A stretch of DNA of 64,000 nt, taken from Dillenia suffruticosa (taxonomy: Eukaryota > Streptophyta > Magnoliopsida > Dilleniales > Dilleniaceae). Location of the stretch: contig JAVTVX010000026.1 in NCBI GenBank assembly GCA_033439265.1, positions 3,969,001 to 4,033,000 of the forward strand, in the 5' to 3' direction. The position numbers and the translations under genes were made by a program. Under the pieces are notes generated by a model. That model had not been told where the DNA came from. It ran no database searches and saw only the letters and a program-made list of their open reading frames with translations. This document shows, one piece after another, positions 36,117 to 47,490 of this stretch. Position 1 is the stretch's first letter; each line of letters starts with the position of its first letter.

Positions 36117-37222
36117 CGAAAAACAAAATGTTAACAACCTATAGTCGGTGAATAAGTTGTTTTTGACACTTTTAAATTTTTCTAGATTTAGAAGAAAGAA
36201 AGCGAGAAATTGATGATATTTGATTTATAGTGATTCCACCATCTCTAGTGTGCATCCACTCCCATGCTCCATCTAGATTTTGAATCCACTATTAAAGGAA
36301 AAATAGTATAAAGAACCAACTAGCTTACATAGGTGTTAGTCAAACTTCTCATAGTGTTTTTCTCAACACTACCCATTAGTTTGCTACATGTGTTAGTGTA
36401 TTTCACGTATTTCACTCAAATACCTTAATACCCAAACCAAAAGAACCATTCTTTCTGTCTTTTATAGTGATTTACAAGTGAAATTCATTGAAGCTTTTTA
36501 ACTTTTGATAAAATGTTAAAGCACAATACTAAAAATTACAACACAAGAAGAATTTTTCTAGATGAATAATGATTGATTTTTTCTTGAGTGTCTCTTGTTC
36601 TGTCATTCATTTAATAAAGTGTTGCATTTTTAAAGCTATTGAAGGAGCCATTGTTGAAAGAGTGGTTGCAAGGTTGTTGAGGTGTGTTAATTGCTCATTA
36701 ATATTCAACAGCTTCTCTGTATAACTAGCCATTACTCACAATAAGTCGACTTCTTTTTCCTTTTAGGTCGACTTATGCTTGTATTCTGTAAACCCCAGGC
36801 TTGGGTAGGTCGGCTTATGTGTACGTTAGGTCTATTTATGCTCCAATTGACTTAAACATTTTTACTTTATAGATCATGTAGGTCGATTCATATTCACTTC
36901 AAGTTGACTCCTCTCTACTTCATGTCGACTCCTTTCTACTTTAGGTTGACTTGTCTCTTTGTTAACTTCAGTGCTCCTTAAGTCTTTCATTTTTGGTATG
37001 ACTTTTGATGTCATCGGATCAACTTATCCTTACTTTAAGTTGACTTGTTTCTTGACTAGCTTTAACGCTCGACTCATTCCCTGATAATGTTGACTCATGT
37101 TTTCCCATTGCTTTTGAATTTCTAAGATTTGCTTGGTGTAGGTCGACTTAGTCTCTTTGAATTTTCCAATTTTTGACTATTAGACTATTCATCCCTTTAG
37201 TAGGTTGACTTGAGTCTAGAAT

Positions 37223-39690
37223 CACAACAAAAAAACACGATTTTAGCGATAGATTTAACGACGAAAAATTTTTTGTCACTAATGACGCGTCACAAAAATC
37301 TAGCGACGAAAAATAAAAATCCGTCGTTAAATTAAATTATTTATTTATTATATATATTTTATTTGATTATTATATTAATATTTTATTTTATTTAATTAGC
37401 GATGGATTTAGGATTTCCGTCACTAAATTTAACGACGGATCCAGGAATCCGATACTAAATTATATTATATATAATTATATTATTTATTTATTATATATAT
37501 TTTATTTAATTATTATATTAATATTTTATTTTTATTTAATTAGCGATGAATCCTAAATCTATCGCTAACATCGACTGTGCGTGGGTGACACGCACTGTTT
37601 CGGCTCCCATGCCCGCACCCGCTGGCCCACGCCTACAAGTGCGCTCACCCTGCTACCCCACCCGAGTCCGCCAACCCGCCCCTACTGCCTCCGGCCCACG
37701 CTCTTGTCCGCTTGCGCCCTTGCGAAAAATCCCTCAAAAATGCCTCCCTCCCGGTTCAAACATCTGCACTCGCGTGAAATGTATGAGCACCCGACCACTA
37801 GACCAAATGTCAACTCTAATCTTACTCCTTTTTTTTTTTTGCTTATTATCTAATTCTAACATTTTTCTAAAAATAATAAAATAATATAAAATGATATTTT
37901 GTTATAAAATAAAATGTTAGTATAAAATAAAAGAATAAAAGATTAAAAAAAATAAAATAATATTATTCTTTTAAAAAATAAAATATAACATATAAATTAA
38001 AGAAATAATAATTTTTTATAAAATAATAAATTGCTAAGTAAAATAAAATAATAAATTAATTAAAAAATAAAATAATATTATTCTTTAAAAAGATTTAAAA
38101 AAAAATATTATTCCTTAAAAAATAAAAATATAAAATAATAAAATAAAATGTTAATTTAAAATATTATAAAATAATAAATATGCTTAGTTAATATAAATTA
38201 ATAAAATAACAAAATAACAAAATATAATAAAATATAAAATGTTAATTTAAAAAAAAATTAGTTTAGCGACTGATTGCAGTATGCTTCCCTAAATGATAAA
38301 ATATTTAAAAATAAAATAATATTATTATTTAAAAATAAAAATAAAAATAATAAAATAAAATGCTAATTTAAAATATTATAAAATAATAAATATGATTAGT
38401 GAATATAAATTTATAAAATAACAAAATAACAAAATAAAATAAAATAAAATATAAAATGTTAATTTAAAAAATTTAATTTAGCGATGGATTGTGGAATCCG
38501 TCGCTAAATATTATATTATTTAGTGACGAATTAGGAATCCGTCACTAAAGTTCGTCACTAAAGTTAGCGATGAATTCCGCAATCTGTCACTAAACTTAAT
38601 TTTTTTTTAAAATTAACATTTTACATTTTATTTTATTTTGTTATTTTCTTAATTTATATTCACTAATCATATTTATTATTTTATAATATTTTAAATTAGC
38701 ATTTTATTTTATTATTTCATATTTTTATCTTTTAAAAATAATATTATTTTATTTTTTAAATATTTTATTATTTAGCGACGGATTTAGGAATCCGTCGCTA
38801 AATTTAACGATAGATTCCGGAATCTGTTGCTAACTTATAAAATAATAAAATAAAATGCTAATTTAAAATATTATAAAATAATAAATATGATTAGTTAATA
38901 TAAATTAATAAAATAAAATAATAATAAAATAAAATAAATTATAAAATGTTAATTTAAAATTAATTAAGTTTAACATTTTATATTTTATTTCCTATTTTTT
39001 CTTTTCTTTTATTATTTTATTATTCTTTTTATTATTTATTTTATTTTTTTAAAACCATGTTGATAAATGGATAACCGCTTATCAGTAGTCATCCGTCTCA
39101 CTGCCGCTGTCCTTCGAAAACTACTGTTTGATTTACTTGCCAGACGAGATAGTTCGTCAGACATAAATGCATGATCTATTATGTTTCTTGTTGATGACAA
39201 TAACGAATGTAGATGAACAATCGAACTTTCAAAGACAATTGAACCATATGAGAGAAGCAAATGGATGTAGAAGACAAAAAATACGAATGGTGAACTCGAT
39301 AGTTATGATTAATTGAAAATTATTTCTTACACATTGATTAAATTATTTATTGTTGAAAATTGTCAAATTGGTGAGAATTATAATATTCAATATATATTTA
39401 ATTCGATTTTGTTATTTAGAATATGTTAAAAAGAGAGATACGGTTACAAATATTTCCTAATAGAGTATAGAAGAAATTTTGCTTAGAAATTAGTAATGAA
39501 TTTTGAAATTTTGGTGATAAATTAGCGACGAATTTTATCACAAATATTTTTTTTGTGGCTAATTAGTGACGAATTTAACTACGAATTTTGGAGTTTGTTA
39601 CTAAATTTTGTGACAAATATTTTTACAGTGACTAATTAACGATGAAAAATTTTTGTAATTAATTAGCGAGTAAATTTGCAAAGACAATTT
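37223..39690 (+). mobile_element. CACTA-like non-autonomous DNA transposon, copy 2
   Basis: The left end CACAACAAAAAAACACG and the following 120 bp align with copy 1 (27071). Subterminal TTTAGCGACGG repeats occur on both sides (37240-37560 and 38470-38840, 39500-39680). A GC-rich island (37562-37730) is followed by a tRNA-like sequence on the - strand (B-box-like TTTGAACC near 37755, A-box-like TGGTCTAGTGG near 37800). The right terminus is not recognisable. A non-repetitive segment at 39040-39480 might be a transposase remnant but matches nothing I can name. Confidence 0.7.
38120..38960. repeat. AT-rich direct and inverted repeat cluster
   Basis: A roughly 200-bp AT unit (AAAATGYTAATTTAAAATATTATAAAATAATAAATATG...) occurs directly at 38150, 38350 and 38845, and inverted at 38590-38785. 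The arms 38285-38480 and 38590-38785 form a near palindrome around a TTTAGTGACGAATTAGGAATCC core at about 38535. Such foldback structure is expected to form a long hairpin RNA if transcribed. Confidence 0.7.
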
Positions 39691-39755
39691 AAAATTTGTT
39701 AAATAAAATGTTATTCTTCAAAATGTGCACATCATCAAAACAAATTTAGATAACA

Positions 39756-39760
39756 AGTAG
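39756..39760 (+). other. target-site duplication (right) of copia element A
   Basis: AGTAG, identical to 24097-24101. Confidence 0.9.
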
Positions 39761-41090
39761 ATACAACATTAGTGTGTGGAGGATCATGAAGGAAATGAAG
39801 AAAGAGGGAAGAGAGGAGGGAAAGAGTGATCATGGTAGTTGATCGCATAAGAGTGATTAATTTGTGGAAGAGCCTGAAGAGTTGAGATAAGAGAGAAGAT
39901 AAGATGATTAAGGGAGAGATGAGTCATATCTTAGGCGAAAAGCAACAAGATTAATGGCTAGTTGTGAGACGGGATCTGTAGGATCCCTACTTGAGATATC
40001 GTAGAGTACACCTAAGCATGTGTATATTATAAGCATGTTTAATTTGAACATTGCACTAGCTTGATTTATGACATGTACTTGTGCAATGAGTGCCTTGTTG
40101 TGCTGCTCCAGGTTTGAGTAACCATAGTTAGTTTGGAGGCTCAAAACCCTAGTAAGAGTAATCGATAAATGAGAATTGATAGATTAAGTTAGCAACAGAA
40201 ATGAGATTACAGTCAGAGTGTGACCGATGAGAGGACACATGTGCAACCCTTTTCTTGATGCCTTATAATATGTATACTTAATAGAGGACCCCACACCACA
40301 CTAACATGATCTTTTCACGTCCTTACTCTTTCTTTACAATTGTCTTTCTTTAAATAAATACAAGTACAGTTTTGTTTTCCTCCTTCTTCACAAACCAAAC
40401 CCTAAATACCCAAAATAAACTCCATTAAAGCTCAAAATAAGCAACCTCCCTCCATAGAGAAAGGCATTAGAAGCATAGAAAAGGAGTTGGAGCTCTTGAA
40501 ACAAGCATAAAACTCAAATGAAATAAGGTAAGGTGAGTATGATATTAAGCTTCAAGGTTTAGATTTCTCTTGCCATAAAATTAGCAAGATGCCATAAACA
40601 TATTGTTGAACATCTTTAAAATGAGAATTCTAAGTTTGGAAGTGACCCTGTGAAGGTATTGAACTTCTAGATGTGTTTTATGCATAGGAAACTTGAAGAT
40701 TCAAAGAGAGAGACAAGAGATTCAAGTGATATAAGAAGCATAAGGCAAGCACATGGTGTACGTGTGTGCTAGGGTGCTTCTCAGATATTGTTTGGCATGC
40801 TTCCACATTATTTTGGATGTTAGAGATGGTTTAGGATTTAACGATTGAAAGATTTGAGTTGGGTGATAAGTAGCATCATTTCAAGAACGATTAATTAACT
40901 TAAATCTCGAAAAGGTCTGAGAAATAATCTAGAATTGGAGGAGCACAAGAAAAGAAAAGTCCTCCCTAAGTCAAAATTTTATTTGCTTCTACGAGCTTCA
41001 TAAGCTAGAATGGAGACAATGGATGGGTGCGTATTCATTGAATCAATGGCGTCGTTCTGAGTTTTACAAAGTGTAGGGGCAATGCAAATG
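39761..41090. other. low-repeat DNA with an unrecognised - strand frame at 39908-40144
   Basis: This is the original right flank of the copia A target. The - strand frame (about 79 codons from a TTG, no upstream ATG) has an ordinary protein-like composition (for example SNLEQHNKALIAQVHVINQA) and could be an exon or remnant of a host gene. No family was recognised and no neighbouring exon was found. The + strand at 40360-40530 has a UTR-like look (AAACCCTAAATACCC, then a GTAAGGTGAG donor-like site). Confidence 0.3.
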
Positions 41091-41490
41091 CTCAAGTTTG
41101 AATTATATTAAGATTATTTTGAATAATTATATTAAATAAGTAAAGAGTTTTCAATTAATACTTATGAGATAATATATGAACAGCTATTTTGATTAATTAT
41201 AAAATTAAAATCAGATTAAATCAAATCAATTTGTATTACAAATTAATCAAAACATATTTAATTAAAGTGTCACGCAGGCATTCAATTTATTTGTCAAATT
41301 CAAACTCTTAATGAGGATTACAAGTATTAAATCTAATGCTGTCGATATATCTATTTTATTCTATTTTTACCATACTAAGAACAATATCAATCAAATACCA
41401 AAAATTTAGAAAAAGAAAAAAAAGCACATTTTGGATGATCCTTCAATAATAAGATTAGAGCAAAAACAGTCATCCAAAAAATTCATTTTT
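41090..41490 (+). repeat. dispersed repeat family R3, copy 1
   Basis: It shares ordered blocks with 45322-45925 and 46955-47325: CAAACTCTTAA, ATTACAAGTATTAA(A/G)TCTAA, TATATCT, CTAAGAACAATATCAAYCAAATA and (in copies 1 and 2) a GGATCCTTC/TTTGGAATA block with a CAGTCATYCAAAAAATTC end. No coding capacity. Confidence 0.6.
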
Positions 41491-41841
41491 TCTCTCCCAT
41501 TCCCTGGACTCATCCATATCCCCAAAAAAAGGGAAGAGGGAAATTACGACAAAAATCAAACCCATTAAAATCAAATAAAATCAGTATAAAATAGTTGATT
41601 AAAAATGATTTCAACTCATTAAACAATATTACAAAATAGTTATCACTATTGTTTCTATTTTTAGTTATTTGATTAAAATTGACTTGAAAAAAAAATGTTC
41701 TTAACTTTAGAGATTTGAATGTGGTTTTCTCTCTATTTTTCCCCAGCATATAAATTTGTTAAACTGATTTCATATCGACACAAAAATAATATTTTTCAAA
41801 ATTTCACCAAAACCGAAAGAGTCAAAAAAAATGAAACAATG

Positions 41842-42045
41842 TTTTTTTTTTTTTTTTTTTACCATGGCTTAACCGTCACTCAGTATTCAGAGTTTCTCCT
41901 CAACTAATCTAGATCGACCGCTGTATGACCTACTTTGTAGGGGTGGATCTCTCAATATTGTATTTTCCGTATTCAGAGAGAGTTGAACTTCTAATTTGGT
42001 TAAGAGATAAAAATGTTTATCCCAACTACGCCAATAAATGTCGGT
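41842..42045 (-). mobile_element. tRNA-derived SINE, copy 2, with a 14-bp target-site duplication
   Basis: It is flanked by AAAATGAAACAATG on both sides (41828-41841 and 42046-42059). Read on the - strand, it has a tRNA-like head (B box AGTTCAACTCT), a body and a poly-A tail (poly-T at 41842-41860). It is homologous to 20312-20517. The perfect long duplication marks it as a true retroposition event mediated by a LINE-type endonuclease. Confidence 0.9.
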
Positions 42046-42239
42046 AAAATGAAACAATGTTTGAGTAAAGAAATTATTTATCAAAAAGAATTAGTATTGG
42101 TAAAACAATCGGAGTATGCACTTAGGAACTCGCTAGTCACTCTGAATAAAAGCAATGTATACTCGCAGGCAGTTTTAATTATTATAATTGATTTTTTTCA
42201 CAAGAAATGTCATAATTTATCAATTTATTATTCTTAGGA

Positions 42240-42980
42240 GAACACCTCAAAAAAATCCTTAAAAAGAAAAGAGAAAAAAAAATTCCGCCGGTCAATTTAA
42301 TGATTCCAAGTCCTAAATTGAGAGATATGTGGCCCCATTACCACTGAGTGGGCCATTAGAGTCTTTCCTGGCCTAAACATAGCCGGGCCCATAGAGCCCA
42401 ATAACCCACTAGCTGAACTACATTATTCATGTCAATAATTCATAAAAAAAAATAATTATTTTATATTTTTGTTATAAACGATCGATATTCAATAATTATA
42501 TTGAGATCCGACTAAATTAAATTCGAGTTGAATTGAATTTTTAAGAAATAAAACTCTCTCCATGCATGTTTTCTCTATATATCAAACTTGAATTTAAGAT
42601 GTTAGTTAAAAAAAATATTGTTAAACCACTAGATCAATTAAATATCAATAATAATTATTTTATATGTGAAATGTCTTATTAGATGAAGCTAAAATAATGA
42701 TATAGCTTATCTATCTTAAATAAAGGTAATGGGTGGTTGGAAATTTGATGTTGCCGACAAACTATCAAGATGTTGCCTCAATTAACATAGTAGGTATTTA
42801 TAAAACTAATATCAAAATTTGAATCTATTTAATAGAAATTTCCCGCAAATGTATGCTTAAAATTTCTAAGTTCTTTGCACGTTTGGGATTGTCCAACTAA
42901 GTTTTGGCCTTTCCAGGCTAATGAAACGAAATTAAATGTAAAGATGGTGAATTGCTATTTTATAAAGTACTGTAAAATAT
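42240..42980. other. AT-rich DNA without a recognised gene
   Basis: A less AT-rich patch at 42290-42430 (TGGGCCATTAGAG, CCGGGCCCATAGAGCCC) looks like single-copy sequence. Nothing else is identifiable. Confidence 0.35.
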
Positions 42981-43799
42981 TTAAAAGGTATAAATTTTAT
43001 AATTTCATAAACAAGGTTATATTTAAGTCAGAAAATATTTGGTTCTTTGATGATATTGAGTTTGCGGGGGGAGATATAGTCAGTAATATTGTTTTTTGAA
43101 GAGGAATATGTAGATACTCCCATATGTGTCTTGGTTCCTATTCAAGGATCTCTCTAATAATGCTCAAGACATAATAAATTAGGACAATATTGGAGCACCC
43201 ACCATTCTGGAAGAATAAACTCAACTAACTCCAGAATTTATGCCATTAAGGAGATCCGCGATGATTAGGTATCCTGGATTGACGAGGGTTAGGCAGGCTT
43301 CTCGACAGTGATATTTCACATTTCATCAAGTTATCATCTCGTTAGATTTTCAAATGAATTTGGTTGGTCACAAGTTCTCTGGGAGCAGGTATATTTTCCT
43401 GATTTTATATGTCAAAAGAATTTTCAAAAGATATAATATTTGAAATTGTAAATCAGAAGATACCCCTATACCTAATGGAGACATGATTGGTTTCAACTAG
43501 TATCTCAAAAATGACCTTAAATAAAGGAAAATGAAGAAGATTCCTTATGTATTAGCAATATGAAGTCTAATGTATATTTAGATATGTATGCATTTGGATG
43601 TTGCGTATATTACAGGAATGTTAGGCAAGTACTTAAGTGTCTTAGAAGTAGACCATTGGAAGGCAGCCAAATAGGTCTTATGGTAATTACAGATAACAAA
43701 AGAGATATATGCTCACATATCGGAGGTCGGATTAGATTGAGATCATTCAGTGTACTAACTCTGATTTTTACTATATGCGAGAATAGTATTAGGCTAGGA

Positions 43800-44125
43800 T
43801 GTTGTGAGGCATCCACTTATAGAATATGATTGTAAATTTTGTCACGGGCCTGCATATATATATGGTACTGATAGTCCACTCGAGTTAGTTTGTGTCAATA
43901 AGTCGACAGTCTCATATTCCAATAACAATAGGAGCTTGACAAAATCAGAGGATATAGAGTTCAAGTGCCTAGTTAAGAAAAGAATTTAGAGTGAACAGTT
44001 GTCTATAAAATACGTTGATACAAACTCCACAATTATAGATCCATTTATTAAGGTATTGCCACCCAAAAGATTCATGTGCACACTACTTATATGGTATCAT
44101 ATTATTTTAGAATATTCAGTTTAAG
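43800..44125 (+). pseudogene. copia (Tork-like) RNase H C-terminus and polypurine tract
   Basis: In one frame, broken by a single stop at 43987-43989, the + strand reads LVCVNKSTVSYSNNNRS, then EDIEFKCLVKKR, then LSIKYVDTNSTIIDPFIK and VLPPKRF. This is the terminal region of copia RNase H (DN-AA, KHI, TADPLTKGLPP blocks). It is followed by a purine-rich TTAAGTGGGAGT at about 44120-44132, a typical plus-strand primer directly before a 3' LTR. Degraded upstream pol probably extends to about 43000 but is not readable. Confidence 0.7.
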
Positions 44126-44133
44126 TGGGAGTT

Positions 44134-45100
44134 TGTGATTTTGACATTTTTGACATTGTAAACCTAGTGTAATATTGACATTTTTGGTTATTTCAATTTA
44201 TAGTATTTTGAGGTTATTTTTTGTGAAAAAAAGATTCAGTTTTGAATTACACTCTGAAATTAAGTACGGTTGATCTCACTATGGCTTAGAGAGGACTAAA
44301 TAGAAATAGACATGTTATAAATCACATTGTATATAATTTTCATACTACGCATCCATATCATGATCCATATCATTCGGTTATATTGGTATATGTAACCATT
44401 GACAGGTCGAGTTACGATAAATGTAACAAAAGCGACTTTGATACTATACTGATATAATTTATGGACAGGGTTAGTTATAGATACATTTCAGTATTGATGG
44501 CAAAGTTGAGCACTCATTTGATTATATATAATTATAAAGATATACATATAGTCAGAGTGAAAGATTGTAGAATCATTTAATCCAACGGTCGGCTAATATG
44601 TAAAATAATTATATTTTTTGATTGTCATATAAGATGAGTCTATGTGAAAATGATATATTAAACTTTTGATTGATTCTGAATTTAAGAGTATCTAATAGGG
44701 TATGGTTCTCTCATATATATGCAGAAGCCTAAGGGATAATGTCTATCTAGATGATGTGTTTAGATAGGAATATCAAAAGATAGTACATTTATCTTTAAAC
44801 AAAGGTTGTGGTTCCTAGATCTGATGTGCTCTTCCAATCCTCATATGCGATTAGTTAGATAGTTTTGGGAGATCACAAAGATCTAGAAGGTTATTCCCAA
44901 GTAGGATTTTTGAAGGTTTGCAATCAGTACCCATTGAAAATCATCAAAGAAGATTTGGAGAGCATAGATTCGGTATGCTTTCCTTCGGTTGTTATATTTA
45001 GTTATTGTAATTTTTTAATAATTTGACACATAGATTTGGACTATATGATTTATGTATTGATGATAGTTTTTGTCAAATAAGTCCCAACACCATAGAGTTC
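44134..45100 (+). repeat. 3' LTR of the Tork-like copia remnant (right edge approximate)
   Basis: It begins TGTGATTTTGACA immediately after the polypurine tract. No partner LTR is in the window. The right edge is tentatively placed near a GTCCCAACACCA at about 45095, with no supporting target duplication. Confidence 0.45.
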
Positions 45101-45321
45101 TATCAATTTGCTATAAATTGAAAATGACATTTCCTAATTGGTGGAACCTTATCGGTAGGAAGCCCCCAGGTTACACTGGGTTTTGTGACTATATTATAGT
45201 TCAAACCAAATATTATTTAGTTAGAAAAGAGTTTTCACGATAATATTTGGAGAGGATAGGTCATCCCTTGACACCGTTTCGTCAGAAAAAATGATGCCCT
45301 TAACATACAATATACAACTAT

Positions 45322-45925
45322 CTTAATTGTATGATATGCATTTGTTACCAAGATTCAATAGATTACCATCATTTTACCTACGTTTAAATAACTTAAACGT
45401 GAAAAAGGTTTTAAATTATATTAAATAAATATAATGTATGTACTAAAAAATTTTCCAATAGAATTTATATTCCACACTTTTATTTATGTTGAAATATAAT
45501 TTATAATATCAAATCCAAACTCTTAAAGTAATTAAAAAAGAGTGTCAATAAATTATAGTTCAATTGATACTATACTCTCTTGCCCTTCTTACCCTTATAA
45601 AGCTCTTGATTTTGAGCATTCCTATATATAAAAAAAGTTATTAAAAAAGGGTATTATAAGTATTAAGTCTAACATGGTCTACATATCTTGGTCATTCCAA
45701 AATAGTAAAAATATGAAAAAGAAGGGTAAACAATATACACATTATTTTATTTTATTTTTACTATATTAAGAACAATATCAACCAAATATAAAAAATTTAG
45801 TCAATACAAAAAAAGAAAATCTATCTCTAGTATTCATCGATAAAGACACACTTGGAGGATCCTTTTGGAATAGGACAACAAGATTAGTGCAAAAGCAGTC
45901 ATTCAAAAAATTCGTTGCTCTATTG
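45322..45925 (+). repeat. dispersed repeat family R3, copy 2
   Basis: A direct repeat of 46955-47325 over ATCTTAATTGTATGATRTGCATTTG, ATTACCATCATTTTACC, GAAAAGGTTTTAAATTATATTA and TATCAAATCCAAACTCTTAAAG. It shares its right part with 41090-41490. A tRNA-like fragment (45555-45640) sits inside it. Confidence 0.7.
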
Positions 45926-46954
45926 TGGTCATGGAGAAATTTGCTCACAGGTAACTTGTCCTCTTGATTATTGTATCATGTCAGTGTTTAACATTGTTTC
46001 ACTTTTTTTTTAATACTATACTAACCGGTATCTGAAATTATATTCCGAATAATCTGATTCAGAACTTGTAGTGACTTATTTAAGAGATTATTCTTTTAAC
46101 GCAATCTGTTCTATATTCAAATCACGAGTCGAATCCATAATTTTGATTAAAAGATTTAGTGTTATATTTCATTATATTAACCGACCGCTGTTAACATTTT
46201 TCGCTTTGTCACGCCTCCTTAACTCTATTTACTTTTATTCATACTTTTTTTATTATTTTGTTTAATTGCAATCTCTATATCAACTTAATTTGCAAGTGCA
46301 TCATGTATGCAAGGACATAGGGGGCTGGTAGGGAACCTGCTTTTCAATTTTTTAAAGACGAAATCTTATACTTTTATTAATATTGCATTGCTTTAGCCCT
46401 TTCTTTCAGTATTTTATTTATTTTACTATTTTATCATATTTATCCACCTTTATTTAATAAAGAGGACAAAAAATGTTAAATTCACAAGATATTACATAAA
46501 GGAGAAGACAAAAAGGTAAAAAAAAAATTGAAATAAAAAACACTATTTCTTCATTAATTAACTATTACTCATCTCAGCTCATCTCTTTGTGTCTCTCTCA
46601 ACTTGGCAGTGCTTTCTCTGTTTTTTTAAAATTTTTTTTTTTATTTTTATCGGATGAAAAAATATTCTCTCTTTCTCGAACTTCTTTTATCATCTGCTCT
46701 AGTATGCTTTCTGTATATATTATATATATTAATTCAAAATTTTATTTATGGCTTTTACAAAAAGTCGAATGTTTAGTATTTTTCTATTAATTTTGAAAAA
46801 AATAATAATAGATTAATTAGTTTATGTTTGATACGAATTTATAGTTCTTTTCTTCATTGTTTTATATTAAGAAAAATATTATATATATGTATTGAGTATT
46901 GATACCATAATAGACAATTTTAGTACTATGAATGATTGAATGATTCAATCTAAA

Positions 46955-47325
46955 TATCTTAATTGTATGATGTGCATTTGCTAACGGATATTCAATAGAT
47001 TACCATCATTTTACCAACAATTAAATAACTTAAACATGGAAAAGGTTTTAAATTATATTAATAAATATAAATTTTTCCACTAGAATTTATATTCAGTACT
47101 TTTATTTATATTGAAATATAGTTTATGTTATCAAATCCAAACTCTTAAAGTCATTAAGAAAGGGTATTACAAGTATTAAGTCTAACACTAACACAGTCGA
47201 AATATCTTATTCATCCCAAATTAGTAAAAATGTAAAAAGGAAGGGTCATTATTTTATTTTATTTTTATTTTAAGAACAATATCATCCAATTATTAAAAAT
47301 TTAGTCAAGACAAATAAAGAAAAAA
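46955..47325 (+). repeat. dispersed repeat family R3, copy 3
   Basis: Third copy, 1 kb after copy 2 in the same orientation. Copies 2 and 3 could be the two ends of one non-coding element, with 45926-46954 as its core. No primer site or duplication supports that yet. Confidence 0.65.
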
Positions 47326-47490
47326 TCAGCAAAAAGCTGAAACCTTTATCGAGAATTATGAATCGAAGTAGAGAATATTGGGATCCTATGAAGCCAGACA
47401 ACTAAGTTCAGAGAAATGAATAAATTTGTTATGTGCAATTGATAAATATCGAGTTTGCAAGTAACATCTCTTAGAAATAACCATCATTGC

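Larger units (their letters stand above)
24102..39755 (-). mobile_element. Ty1/copia (Sirevirus-like) retrotransposon A with three nested insertions
   Basis: On the - strand the order is 5' LTR (36117-39755, interrupted), primer-binding site, gag, zinc knuckle, protease, integrase, RT, RNase H, a long 3' non-coding region, polypurine tract and 3' LTR (24102-25411). Perfect AGTAG duplications flank the whole. Nested within it are a CACTA-like element at 27071-29390, solo LTR 2 at 32607-35456 and a second CACTA-like element at 37223-39690. Coding regions are broken by many stops. Gene order, initiator-Met primer site and a long repeat-bearing non-coding 3' region fit the Sirevirus/SIRE lineage (inference). 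Confidence 0.9.
36117..39755 (-). repeat. copia A 5' LTR, split by a CACTA-like insertion
   Basis: LTR sequence is at 36117-37222 and 39696-39755. In between lies a CACTA-like element. About 130 bp of LTR present in the 3' LTR (from about 25211) is missing at the junction, so the insertion was accompanied or followed by a deletion on its right side. GTCGACTT motifs again cluster at 36745-37215. Confidence 0.8.
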
